This document shows, one piece after another, positions 11,700 to 23,164 of a stretch of DNA of 64,000 nt. The notes beneath the pieces were generated by a model. The model saw only the letters and a list, made by a program, of their open reading frames with translations, was not told where the DNA came from and searched no databases. The number at the start of each line of letters is the position of its first letter. The first letter of the stretch is position 1. The translations under genes were made by a program, and so were the position numbers. This stretch comes from Melieria omissa (lineage: Eukaryota; Arthropoda; Insecta; Diptera; Ulidiidae), in contig OZ020267.1 in the NCBI GenBank assembly GCA_963971225.1, forward strand, positions 31,913,298-31,977,297, written 5' to 3'.

Positions 11700-11940
11700 A
11701 GACAAAAGACCTCAAACTCCTTTTGCTAAATCGGAAGGATCCTCGTATCCTTACTGAGTACAAAACAGGGCATTGCTTATCTCAAACATATAGAAATATT
11801 CTCCTTGGATGTGTGTAGGATAAGTGAGTAAGAACAAGAGACATGTGAATGTCCTGACGGACCTGTCAGCAGAAAGATTATTATACAGTTTGGTGTGGCA
11901 ATGGTATTAACATCAACCATCTGGAAGTTACAGCCTCAGA
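11700..11940 (+). pseudogene. Non-LTR retrotransposon 3' relic (C-terminal to RNase H region)
   Basis: From 11720 the plus strand reads LLLNRKDPRILTEYKTGHCL and then a stop. The L(x)TGHC motif is typical of the end of the pol ORF in I/Jockey/R1-type non-LTR elements. After a frameshift, EQETCECPDGPVSR (about 11833-11875) matches the expected cysteine-containing E..E...CECP segment. Several stops and frameshifts show it is dead. No upstream RT domain is adjacent; the preceding sequence is the tRNA-like head. Confidence 0.6.
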
Positions 11941-12124
11941 TAGTGTTGCAATTTATTTATTGTTATGTTTTTATTTTTTTTTATTTGTAATTTTTTGATT
12001 TTAATTTGAAATTTTGAGATTTATTTTTTAATTGAACCCTTTTCGACATGAAAATAACAGCCCGCTGTATTAATTGTATGGGCTGTAGTCCAATATATTG
12101 GACATTGTGACTGAAAGGGTTAAT

Positions 12125-12642
12125 CTCCAAGCTCATTAATGAGTCAGAGTGGCTCAGATGCTCACAACTTATTTGATGTGAAAATTTAGTCCACAAAAAA
12201 TATTTTTCGTCCCTAACCTCAAATTCAACTTAACCTAACCGGAAGTGGTTCACTTAAACTTGACGAAAAATGGTTGCTCCAAACAAATTTTTCCATTACA
12301 AGTGCATCAGAATCAAACATCTTTATTTTTTATTTTTTTTATTTAATTTTTTTATTTTGTATTTTTTATTTTTATTTGTAATTTTTTTATTAAAATTTTT
12401 TTTTTTATATTTTTAAAATTTTTTTTTTTATATTTTTAAAATTTATTTTTTTATTTATTCTCCAAGATGATTAATGGGTCAAAGTGAACTCAGATGCTCA
12501 CAACTTATTTGATGCGCAAATTTAACCCACAAAGAAATATTTTTCGTCCCTAACCTCCAATTCAACCTAACCTAACCGTAAGTGGTTCAATTTAACTTGA
12601 CGAAAAATTGTTGCTCTCAACAAATTATTCCATTACAAGTGT
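12125..12642 (+). repeat. 335-bp direct duplication with AT-rich filler
   Basis: 12125-12306 and 12460-12642 are clearly homologous (both run from CTCCAAG through GATGCTCACAACTTATTTGATG and TAACCTAACC to CCATTACAAGTG) and are separated by T/A-rich sequence, giving a 335-bp period. No coding potential seen. Confidence 0.85.
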
Positions 12643-12658
12643 ATGCGAAAGTGTTAGA

Positions 12659-12760
12659 GCTGACAGCGAATGCAAAAATATAAAACCTAACAACAACAAC
12701 AACACAGCTGACAGCGAATGCAAAAATATAAAACCTAACAACAACAACAACAACAACAAC
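12659..12760 (+). repeat. Two-copy 48-bp repeat ending in (AAC)n
   Basis: GCTGACAGCGAATGCAAAAA starts at 12659 and again at 12707; each copy ends in a CAA/AAC run of different length (about 5 versus 9 triplets). Confidence 0.9.
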
Positions 12761-12764
12761 TCGA

Positions 12765-14075
12765 CAATAATATTTCCCTCAGTTGGCTGCCACACCTGGG
12801 TGCCGCTCAATGCCAGTGCTGCGGAAAATTTCACATTCGAAATTGCAATTTGAACGAACACACTCACTCATCCACACACACACACATACACACACACACA
12901 CGCACACTCGCACTTACCCACACACTCTCGCTTAATGCATATTGCCAGCGTTGACGTTTACTCCACTTTAGTGCCAAACTGCTTCCTTATTGTTATTTTT
13001 GCGGTGGCTTTAAACCGCACAACAACAATAACAAAAACAACAACAACTACCACATATTGCTACCGTAACCAGCTGACATAACCTCAAATAATAACTGCAG
13101 CGTTGCTGGCGCACAGTGTGGCGCAGTCGAGTTGAGTTGAGTTGAGTCGAGGCGAGGCGAGGCGAGAGAGACAAAAATTTTAATAAACTGTCAACGCAAC
13201 GAAGCAGCATGAATGGGATAAGCAGAATTCATACTGCGACGAGACGACCACAGTCGATGTGAACAATGCGAGCGGCGCAAGTGTGATGGAAAGTGAAAAG
13301 TGGAACGTGGGACGCTGCGGAAGATGTTTGTACTTATTGTGGGCGGAACGCAGAAATGTTGCAAAAGTGTTGTGGCAAATACCAAAAGTGTTGAGTTGGC
13401 GCAAAATACAATGCATTCTTGTTATTGTTATGTTGCCATTGTGGCAGCAGCAAAGTGTGAGCTGAGCAGATGCAGCGCAACGCATCTGCGCCGCATAGCA
13501 ATGAATTGAATTTATAAAAATGCAACAACAACAATAATAATAGAAAAAAAAAGACAACTCGAAGAGCAAAACACAAAACATTGCATAGTACTTTTAGGTT
13601 ATGCAAAACATGCAACGTTGCCGGTTAGAATGACGGCAGCAAAATGGCAAAGGTGGCACTGCAGCAGTGTGGATGTGCATGAAAATTTCTCCTGGCAATA
13701 TTTGTTATTTGTTTTTATTATTGTTGTTGTTGTTGTTTATGCTTATTAAGCTGGCATTATGGATTGAAAAGTTCTCTTTACTAAGTTTAAGTTCATTTGC
13801 AGTTAAAGTTGGAAGCCAAGTTTATGAACTTCTGTGGACAAGTAGGAATTTTTGTTGTTCAAAGTGCAAAAGTTTGAGCTTAAAATGATAAAAGCGGCTA
13901 TGGAGTGTGTAATTGTCAATTCAAAATGCAAGACTTTAAAGAAAAAGTGAAAATGTAAACAAAAATTGAATTTAAAATTAAGATTTAATAAGAATTCTGT
14001 ATTTCAAAGAAAGATGGCTTTAGTAATTTGTATCTAACTGTATATAAGAGCAATCGTTTTACGCTAGTTGGGGTT
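12765..14075. other. Single-copy non-coding DNA with simple repeats
   Basis: Contains CA/CACT tracts (12873-12925), CAA runs (13017-13050), a GAGTT to GAGGC stepwise repeat (13123-13168) and a GTT run (13722-13736). A degraded relative of the 14-mer motif (ATAGTACTTTTAGGTT) is at 13585-13600. No gene supported. Confidence 0.55.
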
Positions 14076-14079
14076 AGAA

Positions 14080-15709
14080 AAATAAGATTTCATACTAAAA
14101 AAACTTTTCAGACAGTTCCGTGATTGTTTGATTCAGTTTTGTTGGAGCGGGCGTCAAATGTTGACACTTTCAAAGAGAAATGACACTGAATGGCGTTTGA
14201 AAGATAAAATTTTGTACTAAAAACAAAACTTTTCAGACAGTTTTGTGATTGCTTGACTCAATTTTGTTTGAGCGCGCATCAAACATGGACACCAGCAAAG
14301 AGAAATTACGCTGAATAGCGTCAAAATGTTAAGATTTCGAACCAAGACAACTTCTCAGACAGTTTTGTGATTGTTTGACTCAGTTTTGGTGAAGCGTGCG
14401 TCAAATTTGGAGTCCAACCAAGAGAAATGACCCTGAATAGCGTTTTAAAGTAACGATTTTGTACTAAAAACAAAACTTTTCAGACAGTTTTGTGATAGCT
14501 TAATTTAGTTTGGGTTGAGTGCGCTTTAAATTTGGACACCAGCAAAGAAAAAAAAGCTGGATGGTGTCAGAAAGATAAGATTTCGAATTAAGAAAACTTC
14601 TCAGACAGTTTTGTGTTTTCTTAACTCAGTTTTATCTGAGGTCGCTGCAAAATTGAACATCAATAAAGAGAAAATACGCTGGATATCATTCAAAAGATAA
14701 GATTTCATACTAAGAAAACTTCTCTGAGAAGTTGTTGTTGTTGTTCCATGATTGTTTGACTCAGTTTTGTTGGAGTGCGCGTCAAATTTTGACACCAGCA
14801 AAATGAAATGGTGATGACTGGTGTTTGAAAGATACGATTTTGTACGAAAAGAAAAACTTTTCAGACAAATTATGGTCGATGACGTTAGAAAGATACGATT
14901 TTGTACTAAGCTTGTCTGTGATTGCTTGACTCAGTTTTGGTGAAGCGTGCGTCAAAGATGGACATCAACAAAGAAAAATTACGCTAAATGGCGTTTAAAA
15001 TATAAGATTTTGTCCTAAAAAAAATTTGTCAGACAATTTTGTGATTGCTTGACCAAAATTGGTTTGAAACCAAATCAAAAATAAACTCCAGTAAAGGGAA
15101 AATGAGATCTATACCATTAAAAAGATAAGATTCCGTACTAAAAAAACTTTTGAGACAGGTTTGTTATTGCTTGACTAAGTTTTGTTTGAGCGCGGGTCAA
15201 AGATGAACACCACAACAAAGTCAAATTGTGCTCAATGGCGTTTGAAGTATAAGATTTTGTACTGAAAAAAACTTTTCAAACAGTTTTCTGATTGCTTGAC
15301 CAAAAATTGGTTTGAAAGCACATCGAAAATAAACTCCAGTAAAGGTAAAGTGCGATCGATACCATGAAAAAGATAAGATTTCGTACTAAAGAAACTTTTC
15401 AGACAGGTTTGTTATTGCTTGACTAAGTTTTGTTTGAGCGCGCGTCAAAGATGCACACCAACAAAGTCAAATTATGCCCAGTGCCGTTTGAAGTATACGA
15501 TTTTGTACTAAAAAAAAAACTTTGCAGACAGTTTTTTTGATTGCTTGACCAAAAATTGGTTTGAGAGCACATACAAAATAAACTCCAGTAAAGATAAAAT
15601 GCGATCGATACCATTAAAAAGATAAGATTTCGTAGTAAAGAAACTTTTCAGACAGGTTTGTTATTGCTTGACTAAGGTTTGTTTGAGCGTGGGTCAAAGA
15701 TGGACATCA
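14080..15709 (+). repeat. Mariner 5'-end-derived ~123-bp satellite, array A
   Basis: About 14 tandem units. CAGACAG landmarks at 14109, 14234, 14356, 14481 and 14602 give steps of 121-125 bp. Each unit runs GATAAGATTTCGTACTAAAA, CTTTTCAGACAG, TTTTGTGATTGCTTGACTCA, GTTTTGTTTGAGCGCGCGTC, then ATGGACACCAGCAAAGAGAA. The last piece reads MDTSKEK, the start of a mariner transposase. The final unit runs directly into the decayed transposase body at 15710, showing that the monomer is the 5' leader plus the first codons of that element. Confidence 0.85.
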
Positions 15710-16700
15710 ACAAAAAGAAAGTACGCCATATTTTGAAAGTTTTCTTGGAGTAAAGTCGAAAATACAAGCTGGGTCGCTGAAAATGTGTTTACTGTGACAG
15801 GCAATCGCTGGCAATCTTGGTTTCCACTTTCCCTTTGCATTCTATGTCAATTTTGAGTCACCCAGCTGTTAAGCCAGTTGTCGAAAATGTCAATAAAATC
15901 ATGGAAATCTTCGAATCCAATTGTCACTGTTTTGATTGCCCAGAAGTAAAAGGTTGCACTAGAAATCGTTTGGAACCACTTGGCTGAGGCTGGATACCAA
16001 AAGAAGCTCGATGGATGCCATTCGATTTAATGCTGATAAATCTCATGGATTGATTTTCCATCAGCGAATCGCTACTGATTCTAAAATAATTTACATTTCT
16101 AAAGCGAATGGTGACTGCTGATGAAAAGTGTACCTCTTACGCCCCTGTGAAGCGAAAATGGTTGTGATGGAATCGCAGTGAACCGTCGCAAACGGTGGTC
16201 AAGCCAGGATTGACGGTCAGAAAGATTTTGCTGTGTGTTTGATGGGATTGACAGGGAACCATGTGCTATGAGTTGCTCCCTTACAGTCAAATTCTCGTTG
16301 CAGAACTGTAATATCAACAATTGGACTGTCAGAATGAAGGAGTTTCTCAGAAGCGAAGAGGAATTATGTTCCACCAGCACAACGCAAGTAATCGCTCAGA
16401 AGCTGCCAGCTTTGGCCATTAGTAAAGGAATTGTGTTCCACCAGCACAAAGCCACATACGTTCATTGCGACTCGCCAGAAGCTCAGGAAGCAATCGGAAT
16501 TGGAATTGTGTTCCACAAATTTAGATATAGTGACCCATTAAAAGGTTTGAAACCTCGGTTGGGAGATTATTATGTGTCCTTACTTTATAATCCGGACTTG
16601 GTACCAAGTGTTTGCCACCTGTTTCTGTTTATGGCGAATGATTTTACTGAGAAAAAAATTGCCTCACGAGAGTTTGAGAAAATGGACTGTGGACTGTTTA
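15710..16700 (+). pseudogene. Decayed mariner transposase attached to array A
   Basis: Starts ATG GAC ATC AAC with MDINKKKVRHILKVFLE and then a stop. Later frames show the mariner landmarks: SVENVNKI-like linker, FLKRMVTADEKC (around the first catalytic D of the family), a segment ending QTVVKPGLTVRKILLCV, then CYELLP, GIVFHQHKA (second D region; the D is changed) and LVPSVCHLFLFMANDF (the YSPDLAPSDYHLF region, catalytic D lost). Many stops and frameshifts occur, so it is non-functional. A 268-codon open frame at 16235-17041 covers the C-terminal half by chance and continues into non-homologous sequence with a duplicated ~30-bp block (16785-16850). Confidence 0.85.
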
Positions 16701-17044
16701 AATGTTCCGAAACGATTCAAACTGGTTTGAAAATGTACTGGTTCAATTCTCAGTTCAGGATAGGTATTTCAAATTATATGGACTCAGTTCAAACTGCCAA
16801 AAAACATTCATTCATTTTCGATTCAGTTCAAACTGCCAAAAAACATGCCACTCCGGTTCAAAACAGCTTCAATCTGGGGCTTACAAATTTATTTTTTTCA
16901 GAAAAGATGGAAGAAAACTTTGTGTGTGCGATGAGATCCGATAAGAATGATCAGAAGTTGAAATTGTTTTTATTTTGTTTACAAACTTTCTCATATCAAA
17001 TCCCATCACAAACTTGGCAAATACTTAATAATTTCAATTAAAAG

Positions 17045-19430
17045 GCGCCGTTTTATTTTCCTCTACAATTGAGTGATGAGTTCTCGACTGAAGGCTGACA
17101 CGCGCAATGTTCTTATTTGTGCGTTGAATTCAAAAGTTTATGCGCGTCAATCCATCAAGATGTCAAAAGGTGCAGCAGAAGTGGTGGGTGGCCAGCGTTG
17201 CCAGAATTTTAGCTACAAGCAAAGAACAACAACAACAACAGAACATAAGTAGGAACGCGTGTGGCGATTTAGTGTTGCTACCAATAACAGAGATGGTCAG
17301 CGATTCACACACACACACACACACTCACAAATAAAATATACACACACAAACACACATAGACTCACACACTAATGCTGCCGATATGACTTTATTAATGCTG
17401 CGAGCAAATTGTGTGCGAAATGCTTTCGAACTCATAGAGTTGTTTCTTTATTTTTATTATTATTTTGTTGTTGTATTCGATTGGAATCTATACTCTGCCG
17501 GCATCATACTTGAGTCTGTTTTAGCCATTGTGTTTTTGTTTTTGTTTTCTCAATATTTCTTTTTTAAGCTTCTTCGACGCTTCATTATCGCTTCACTATT
17601 TCAGCTTGTTTGATTTTTTTCGTCGGGTCATTTTGTTTGTTTTTCATGGCCAATTGGTTGTTGTTGTTGTTTTTATGTATTGTTGGTTGACTGGTGGCTT
17701 GTGCGGCTGTTTGACCGGTCAGCAAGGATTGCCGCTTGAATTGGTAGAACACACACACGCTCTCACATACAAACACACACACACACACATACACTCACCC
17801 ACTGTCACATGTCGAATTTTGCCGCTGGCTAAGGACTCAATGACTTTGCACTGTCCTTTCTGGTGTTTTTAGTTTCATCGTCTTCTTCTTCCTCTTTTTT
17901 GATTCAACAAACAGTTATTAAATGCTCGCACACAGTTATGTATGCGTGGGCCCTCCTCATTACAAATTCCCACAGTTCGCTGTGCGTATTTGCTTAGGCA
18001 GTGTTTGTGCTGAGGGATTTCATGCAAAACACACAGACACACACACACACACAGACAAAGCGCCGCGCCAGCCGAACGAACGAACGAATTGGTTGCGCTT
18101 GCAAAGGAAAACTATTAGAGATGAAAGCTTTTCGCAAAATTGAAAAACTTTTTCAATAAAATGTTTGTTTTTCCGCCAGCGCCTACAACAACTCGTTTGC
18201 TGCTCGCTATCTGTCTGTCTGTCTTTCTGTCTGTCTCGGCCTTTGGCTCACTTGTCTTCTTTGGCGCATGTTTCATTTGCAAATTGTTCTTGTTTCAGGT
18301 TTTTGTTGTTGTAGTTCATCTACATACGAGCATTAGCGAGCGTTTTTTTTTTGTTTCACTCGACGATGACAACGTTTGTGCCATGAGGCCAGCGGCAGTT
18401 GTGGGCGACGGCGGCGGTGGTTAGAAATCAAAAGTTTACATATGAGCGCAGTTATGATTTTTTTGTTTTCTTTGGCCTTGTTTGTGTGTGTGTGTGTGTG
18501 TGTGTGTTTGCGTTCGCTTTGCTTTCATTTCGTCGACAAAACGATGCGCCCCGATCCTTTGGCCTTTTGTCTGCTGCTCCTTTTTTTGTGAACGGCTGGT
18601 TGCTGTTGTTTGTGAAAAATGATTTTTTATTTGGGTCAAACACTAAAGGCATCTCAAGGGTTTACAGAACACACACAATCAACAAAATAATAAGAAATGG
18701 CAAATACAAGATTCGACACATATGTCAGTTTAGTGTGTTTGAGTGTGTGTGTTTGTGTCAGTGTAGGTGTGCGCACGATTTGCACTTTCGCAAGAAAATA
18801 ACAATCAAACATTCTATAATACTTTCGCAGCACATTTGAGAAAGTTGACACTAACTACTACAACAACAACAAAAACCATACGTATCAACAACAATAAGCA
18901 CTATAATAGAAAATGGTCGAGAAGTGCAAAAGTTTTGATTGCAAAAGTTCAAAATTTTCAAATCGAATCAAGCAAATTGCACTACAGAGCACAGCAGCAG
19001 CTGAGGTAGTTATTCGTTTCAAGTTTTAGACACATTTAAAATGGCAGACAATTTCAAGTTTTTCTATTTCATTTAAAATGTTTCTATGTAAAATTCATTG
19101 AAACATATGACAAATAATTTTTGTGTGTGCATATTTCACTTCAAACTGAATGGATCAATCAATCAATGTCACAATTAAATATTAATCATCCTAAAAGTAT
19201 GCCTTGAAAATTAAAGTTTACCACAAGGTAAACTTTGTTTTACTAAAATTAGGCATTTGTAGCATAATTTTTGTATAAAGATTGACATCAGGCAGTAACA
19301 AGTTTGAAAGTGACAGATGTATTAAAAATAGATCAAAATAGTGTTTTCATGAAATTCACTTCTTCTTCTTTCATCGGTTCAATTGTTGACAGTACAAATT
19401 CGAATTGAGTGTTTAGGAGCAAATCATACT
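17045..19430. other. Single-copy non-coding DNA with many CA/GT tracts
   Basis: CA or GT tracts at 17308-17325, 17749-17790, 18027-18054 and 18483-18510, (TCTG)n at 18211-18236, plus GTT/CAA runs. Frames here translate into Cys/Val or His/Thr repeats. One insulator-like motif at 19189. No gene supported. Confidence 0.55.
19189..19202 (-). promoter_or_regulatory. Su(Hw)-like insulator motif, one mismatch
   Basis: Plus strand TCCTAAAAGTATGC; only the first base differs from the exact 14-mer. The same TCC variant occurs in the ~140-bp array at 7713. Confidence 0.55.
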
Positions 19431-19439
19431 AGATGATTC

Positions 19440-19968
19440 CCTGCCAATCCAACCAAACACACAGCAAAGCCTTTCTGACCATGAATCCTGGCTTGACCAC
19501 GGTTTGCGACGGTCCACTGCGATTCCACTAAAACAATTTTCATTTCACAGTGGAGAAAGGATTCACTTTTCATCAGAAATCGACATTCGCTTTAGAAATG
19601 TACAGATATTTTAGAATCAGTAACGATTTGCTGATTGAAAATTTGTGCATTCAACATCAATCAAGTGGTTCCCAACGTTTTCTACTGCAATGTTTGGCTC
19701 TTGAAGAATCGAAACAGTACTAACATGACTGTTGGACTCGACAATTTACTTGATTTTATGGACATTTTTGACAGTTGGCCTTCCAGAGCGAAGTTCAATA
19801 TCGACATCAAATTACTGGAACGGAATCGTCCAAAATTGTGCTTCATTGAATGTTGCGGTATCAGATCCATTGATACTGTTTACATTTTCAGTCTTCGGTC
19901 TTGTGTTTTGATCTTAACTCGAAAAAAAACTGTCAAATAGGGCATATTTTCTCTTTCTGGGTATCCAT
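19440..19968 (-). pseudogene. Decayed mariner transposase, N-terminal half, attached to array B
   Basis: Minus strand from ATG 19968-19966 reads MDTQKEKICPI and then a stop. Further along it reads a segment with SQTVVKPGFMVRKALLCVWL and DWQGI. It is the same family and layout as the copies at 15710 and 41238 but in opposite orientation and truncated after this block (about 19440). Stops and frameshifts make it non-functional. Confidence 0.8.
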
Positions 19969-21090
19969 CTTTGAGGCGCAATCAAACTAAACTGAGTCAA
20001 GCAATCACAAAAGTGTCTGAAAAGTTTTCTAAGTACGAAATCTTATCATTTTGACACCATCTGGTGTAATTTCCCTTTGTTGATGTCTATTTTTGATGTG
20101 CGATCAAACAAAATTGAGTCAAGCAATAACAAAACTGTCTGAAAAGTTTTCTTAGTACGAAATTTTATCATTTTGACGCCATTCAGCGAAATTCTTATTG
20201 TTTCGTGTCCATTTTTGATGTGCGATCAAACAAAACTGAGTCAAGCGTTGACATAGTTGTCTGAAAAGTTTCCTTAGTCGAAAATCTTATCATATTGATG
20301 CAACTCAGTGTAATTTTTCTTGGTTGGTGTCTATCTGTGTTGATGCGTGATCAAACAAAACTGAGTCAAGCAATCACAAAACTGGATGAAAAGTTTTCTT
20401 AGTACGAAGTCTTATCATTTTGTCGCCAGCTCGTGTAAATGTTCTTTTTTAGTGTCCATGTTTGATGTGCGATCAAACAAAACTGAGTCAAGTAATAACA
20501 AAACTGTCTGAAAAGTTTTCTTAGTACGAAGTTTTAAAATTTTGTCGCCATTCAGCGTGATTTTCATTTTTTCGTATCAATGTTTGATGTGCGATCAAAC
20601 AAAACTGAGTCAAGCAATCACAAAACTGTCTGAAAAGTACGCCATTCAGCGAAATTATCATTTTTTCGTGTCCATGTTTGATGTGCGATCAAACAAAACT
20701 GAGTCAAGCAATCACAAAACTGTCTGAAAAGTTTTCTTAGTACGAAATCTTATAATTTTGACGCCATCCAGCGTAATTTTTCCTAATTGGTGTCCATGTT
20801 TGATGCGCGATCAAACAAAATTGTGTCAAGCATTTGCAAAACTGTCTGAAAACTATCCTTAATACGAAGTTTTATGCTTCCAACGCCATCCAGCTTATTT
20901 TTTGTTACAGGTGTCCCAATCACAAAACTATATGAGAAGTTTTTTAGTATCAAATCCCATCTTTCTAGCATCATCTCGCTGGTGTCCAAGTTTGACACGT
21001 GGTCAAACAAAACTGAGTCAAGCAAACACAAAACTGTGTGAGAAGTGGTCTTAGTTCAAAATTTTATCTTTCTAGCTCATCTATCGTAAC
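19969..21090 (-). repeat. Mariner 5'-end-derived ~123-bp satellite, array B
   Basis: About ten units, reverse complement of array A. Each has TTTGATGTGCGATCAAACAA, ACTGAGTCAAGCAATCACAA and AACTGTCTGAAAAGTTTTCT on the plus strand, with the complement of the MDxNKEK start codons between units. Landmarks near 20015, 20137, 20260, 20506 and 20627 give ~122-bp steps, with some shortened units (20627-20721). It abuts the transposase start at 19968, so array plus body form one composite on the minus strand. Confidence 0.85.
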
Positions 21091-21094
21091 TCGA

Positions 21095-23160
21095 TGGCGC
21101 TTTTACGAGAGTGCGAGATACAAATTACTAAAGCATTCTACTGAAAAAATAATATTAAACAATTTCTCAACCAAATCTTTGCTCCAAGAGCGAATTTGAA
21201 ATGGTTTGTTAATCAAGCTAATAGAAGAAATCACCATGAAACACTAAACTGAACCACTTCACAAATTTCTGTGTAATTCACAAAACTCCTCAGAAGTTTT
21301 AACAGCAATTTTTTCGTAACAAAACCAAACTTTTGAAAACTTTTGTGTTATGCAACCGAATAGTTTTATGCTTAACAGAGTTTTTTATGCTCTAGGAAAG
21401 GTTTTTTTAATTATGTTAAAAGTTACTTGTTCGTCCTTGAACTTGTTAGCTAACAACTACCCGAAGCTCTCAAGAACTTTTCCCATATTTGCCCATAAAA
21501 CTAATCGCGAAATCAGCACACAGCATGCAGCATAAACGACTTTGCTCCCATGCCATGTTCGGTTGGAATTTGGTTGATTACATCATTTGCCGCTGCTCGA
21601 AGTTTCGCTGCGATTATGAAAATTCGTCGGGTGCAAGGACGAATTTGACGGCGCGTTGACGAGCCCGCAAACCTCGCCAAATGTCGCTTTAGCGCCACAA
21701 TCAAATTTGTGAAATATTATTTTGTTCCATTTTGCTGGCAGCTTCGTTATTTTCCCGTTGCTGACACAGCGCCGCACACACACACAAATCGTAATTGTGC
21801 CTTTTCAGTGTCACTGCTGCGTTTAGGCCACAAAGTCATTTGGGGCGCCTGCATGAAAGGTCAGTGCTGTCGATGTTGTTGCTGTGCGCGTTTTTGTAGA
21901 TATCCTTTATTTAGTGTGTGTGTGTTCGTGTCAGTTTATATGTGTCTCTTTGTGTATGTGCGTTGGGCATCAAGTACCACAATGATTTTCTAATAATTTG
22001 CTAAATTGCCTTTGGTTGACCATTAAATATGCGGCAGCTTGCTATGACTGCGTGCGTGTGTCTATTTATGTTCTATCTATGACACACACACATACACACA
22101 TACGCATGAAATGTGTTTTGCTACGAACGTGGCTGCATGTGACAAGGGCATTGCGCCACCCGGCATTGGACATGGCAGCGCAGCTCCCAGCTATGACAAC
22201 AACAACAACACGCACCAGTAACACAATAAACGAGTAGCCACATCCGCCGCTGTAGCAACCGACACACATGCGACTCGTGCGTACATACATTTTGTGTGGT
22301 CCTGGCTCCCCCTCGCCTCCCTTCATTGATCTACTGTCCTCTTCAGCAACGTGCTGTCAAAAACTTTGCCAAATAGTCCTTTGGGGTTTTTCATGCTGCT
22401 TCCTTCTGCCTTCACTCCTTGCACTCGTCGCAATCATTGTCCACTAGCCGAACACATATTAAAAATATGAATATTTCATACATGTCCTGGGGTGTATTTG
22501 AGGTTATGTCTGCTGTGCATTTATTTGCATTGAAATGATTATAATCGCTTTGTTGTGTCGTCTTTGTCCAACTCGCTGCGAACATGAATGCGTTCGAAAA
22601 TTGGCTATAACTCGTGTGTCATGTAAGTAGTTGTGTTGCATATGGTCTGAAAGTGATGCTTTGAGATTAGCTTTGAAGGCTTTAAAGGAACCAAATATCA
22701 TAATTAACACTTGAGTGCTAATTTTACATTCATTACATCATTTCATTTGCACATTTTCACACTCAACAAAGATTGCTTTGATTTTTGTATCGCAAAATTT
22801 ATGGTGAAAGTTTCCACAAAACTTTTAAAAATCTCCAAGAAATATATAAAATTTACACTTTACTGTTGACAGGCTTCACAGTGTTGCGAGTTCAGATAGC
22901 AGAGTAACGAAAATTGAAAGAGTAGTTGTAGATAAATCAAATTTCGTAGGCAGTTATTGCTGGAGTAAAGAAATCTGGGCAGAATTTTCAATGAAATCTG
23001 AGCAAAATTACAACCGCTTTCCATGCAACTATGTTTGAAAAACTTCATATTAACACTGAGAATTATCTTTGGTTACAAAAGCCACGTTCATTACATTTGA
23101 AATTTAATATAAATATATTTATAAATGTGTGCATAGATAAAATTCGATCACTCCGAAAGT
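21095..23160. other. Single-copy non-coding DNA
   Basis: No supported gene. 21540-21900 is more GC-rich, with GCGCG and GCCGC words. Short CA tracts at 21774-21786 and 22082-22105. A CAACAACAACAAC run at 22197-22210. No transposon signature seen. Confidence 0.5.
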
Positions 23161-23164
23161 AATC

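Noticed and set aside
16235..17041. 268-codon frame as a functional protein
   Set aside because: First part is the decayed C-terminal half of a mariner transposase with catalytic residues lost; the rest reads non-homologous sequence.
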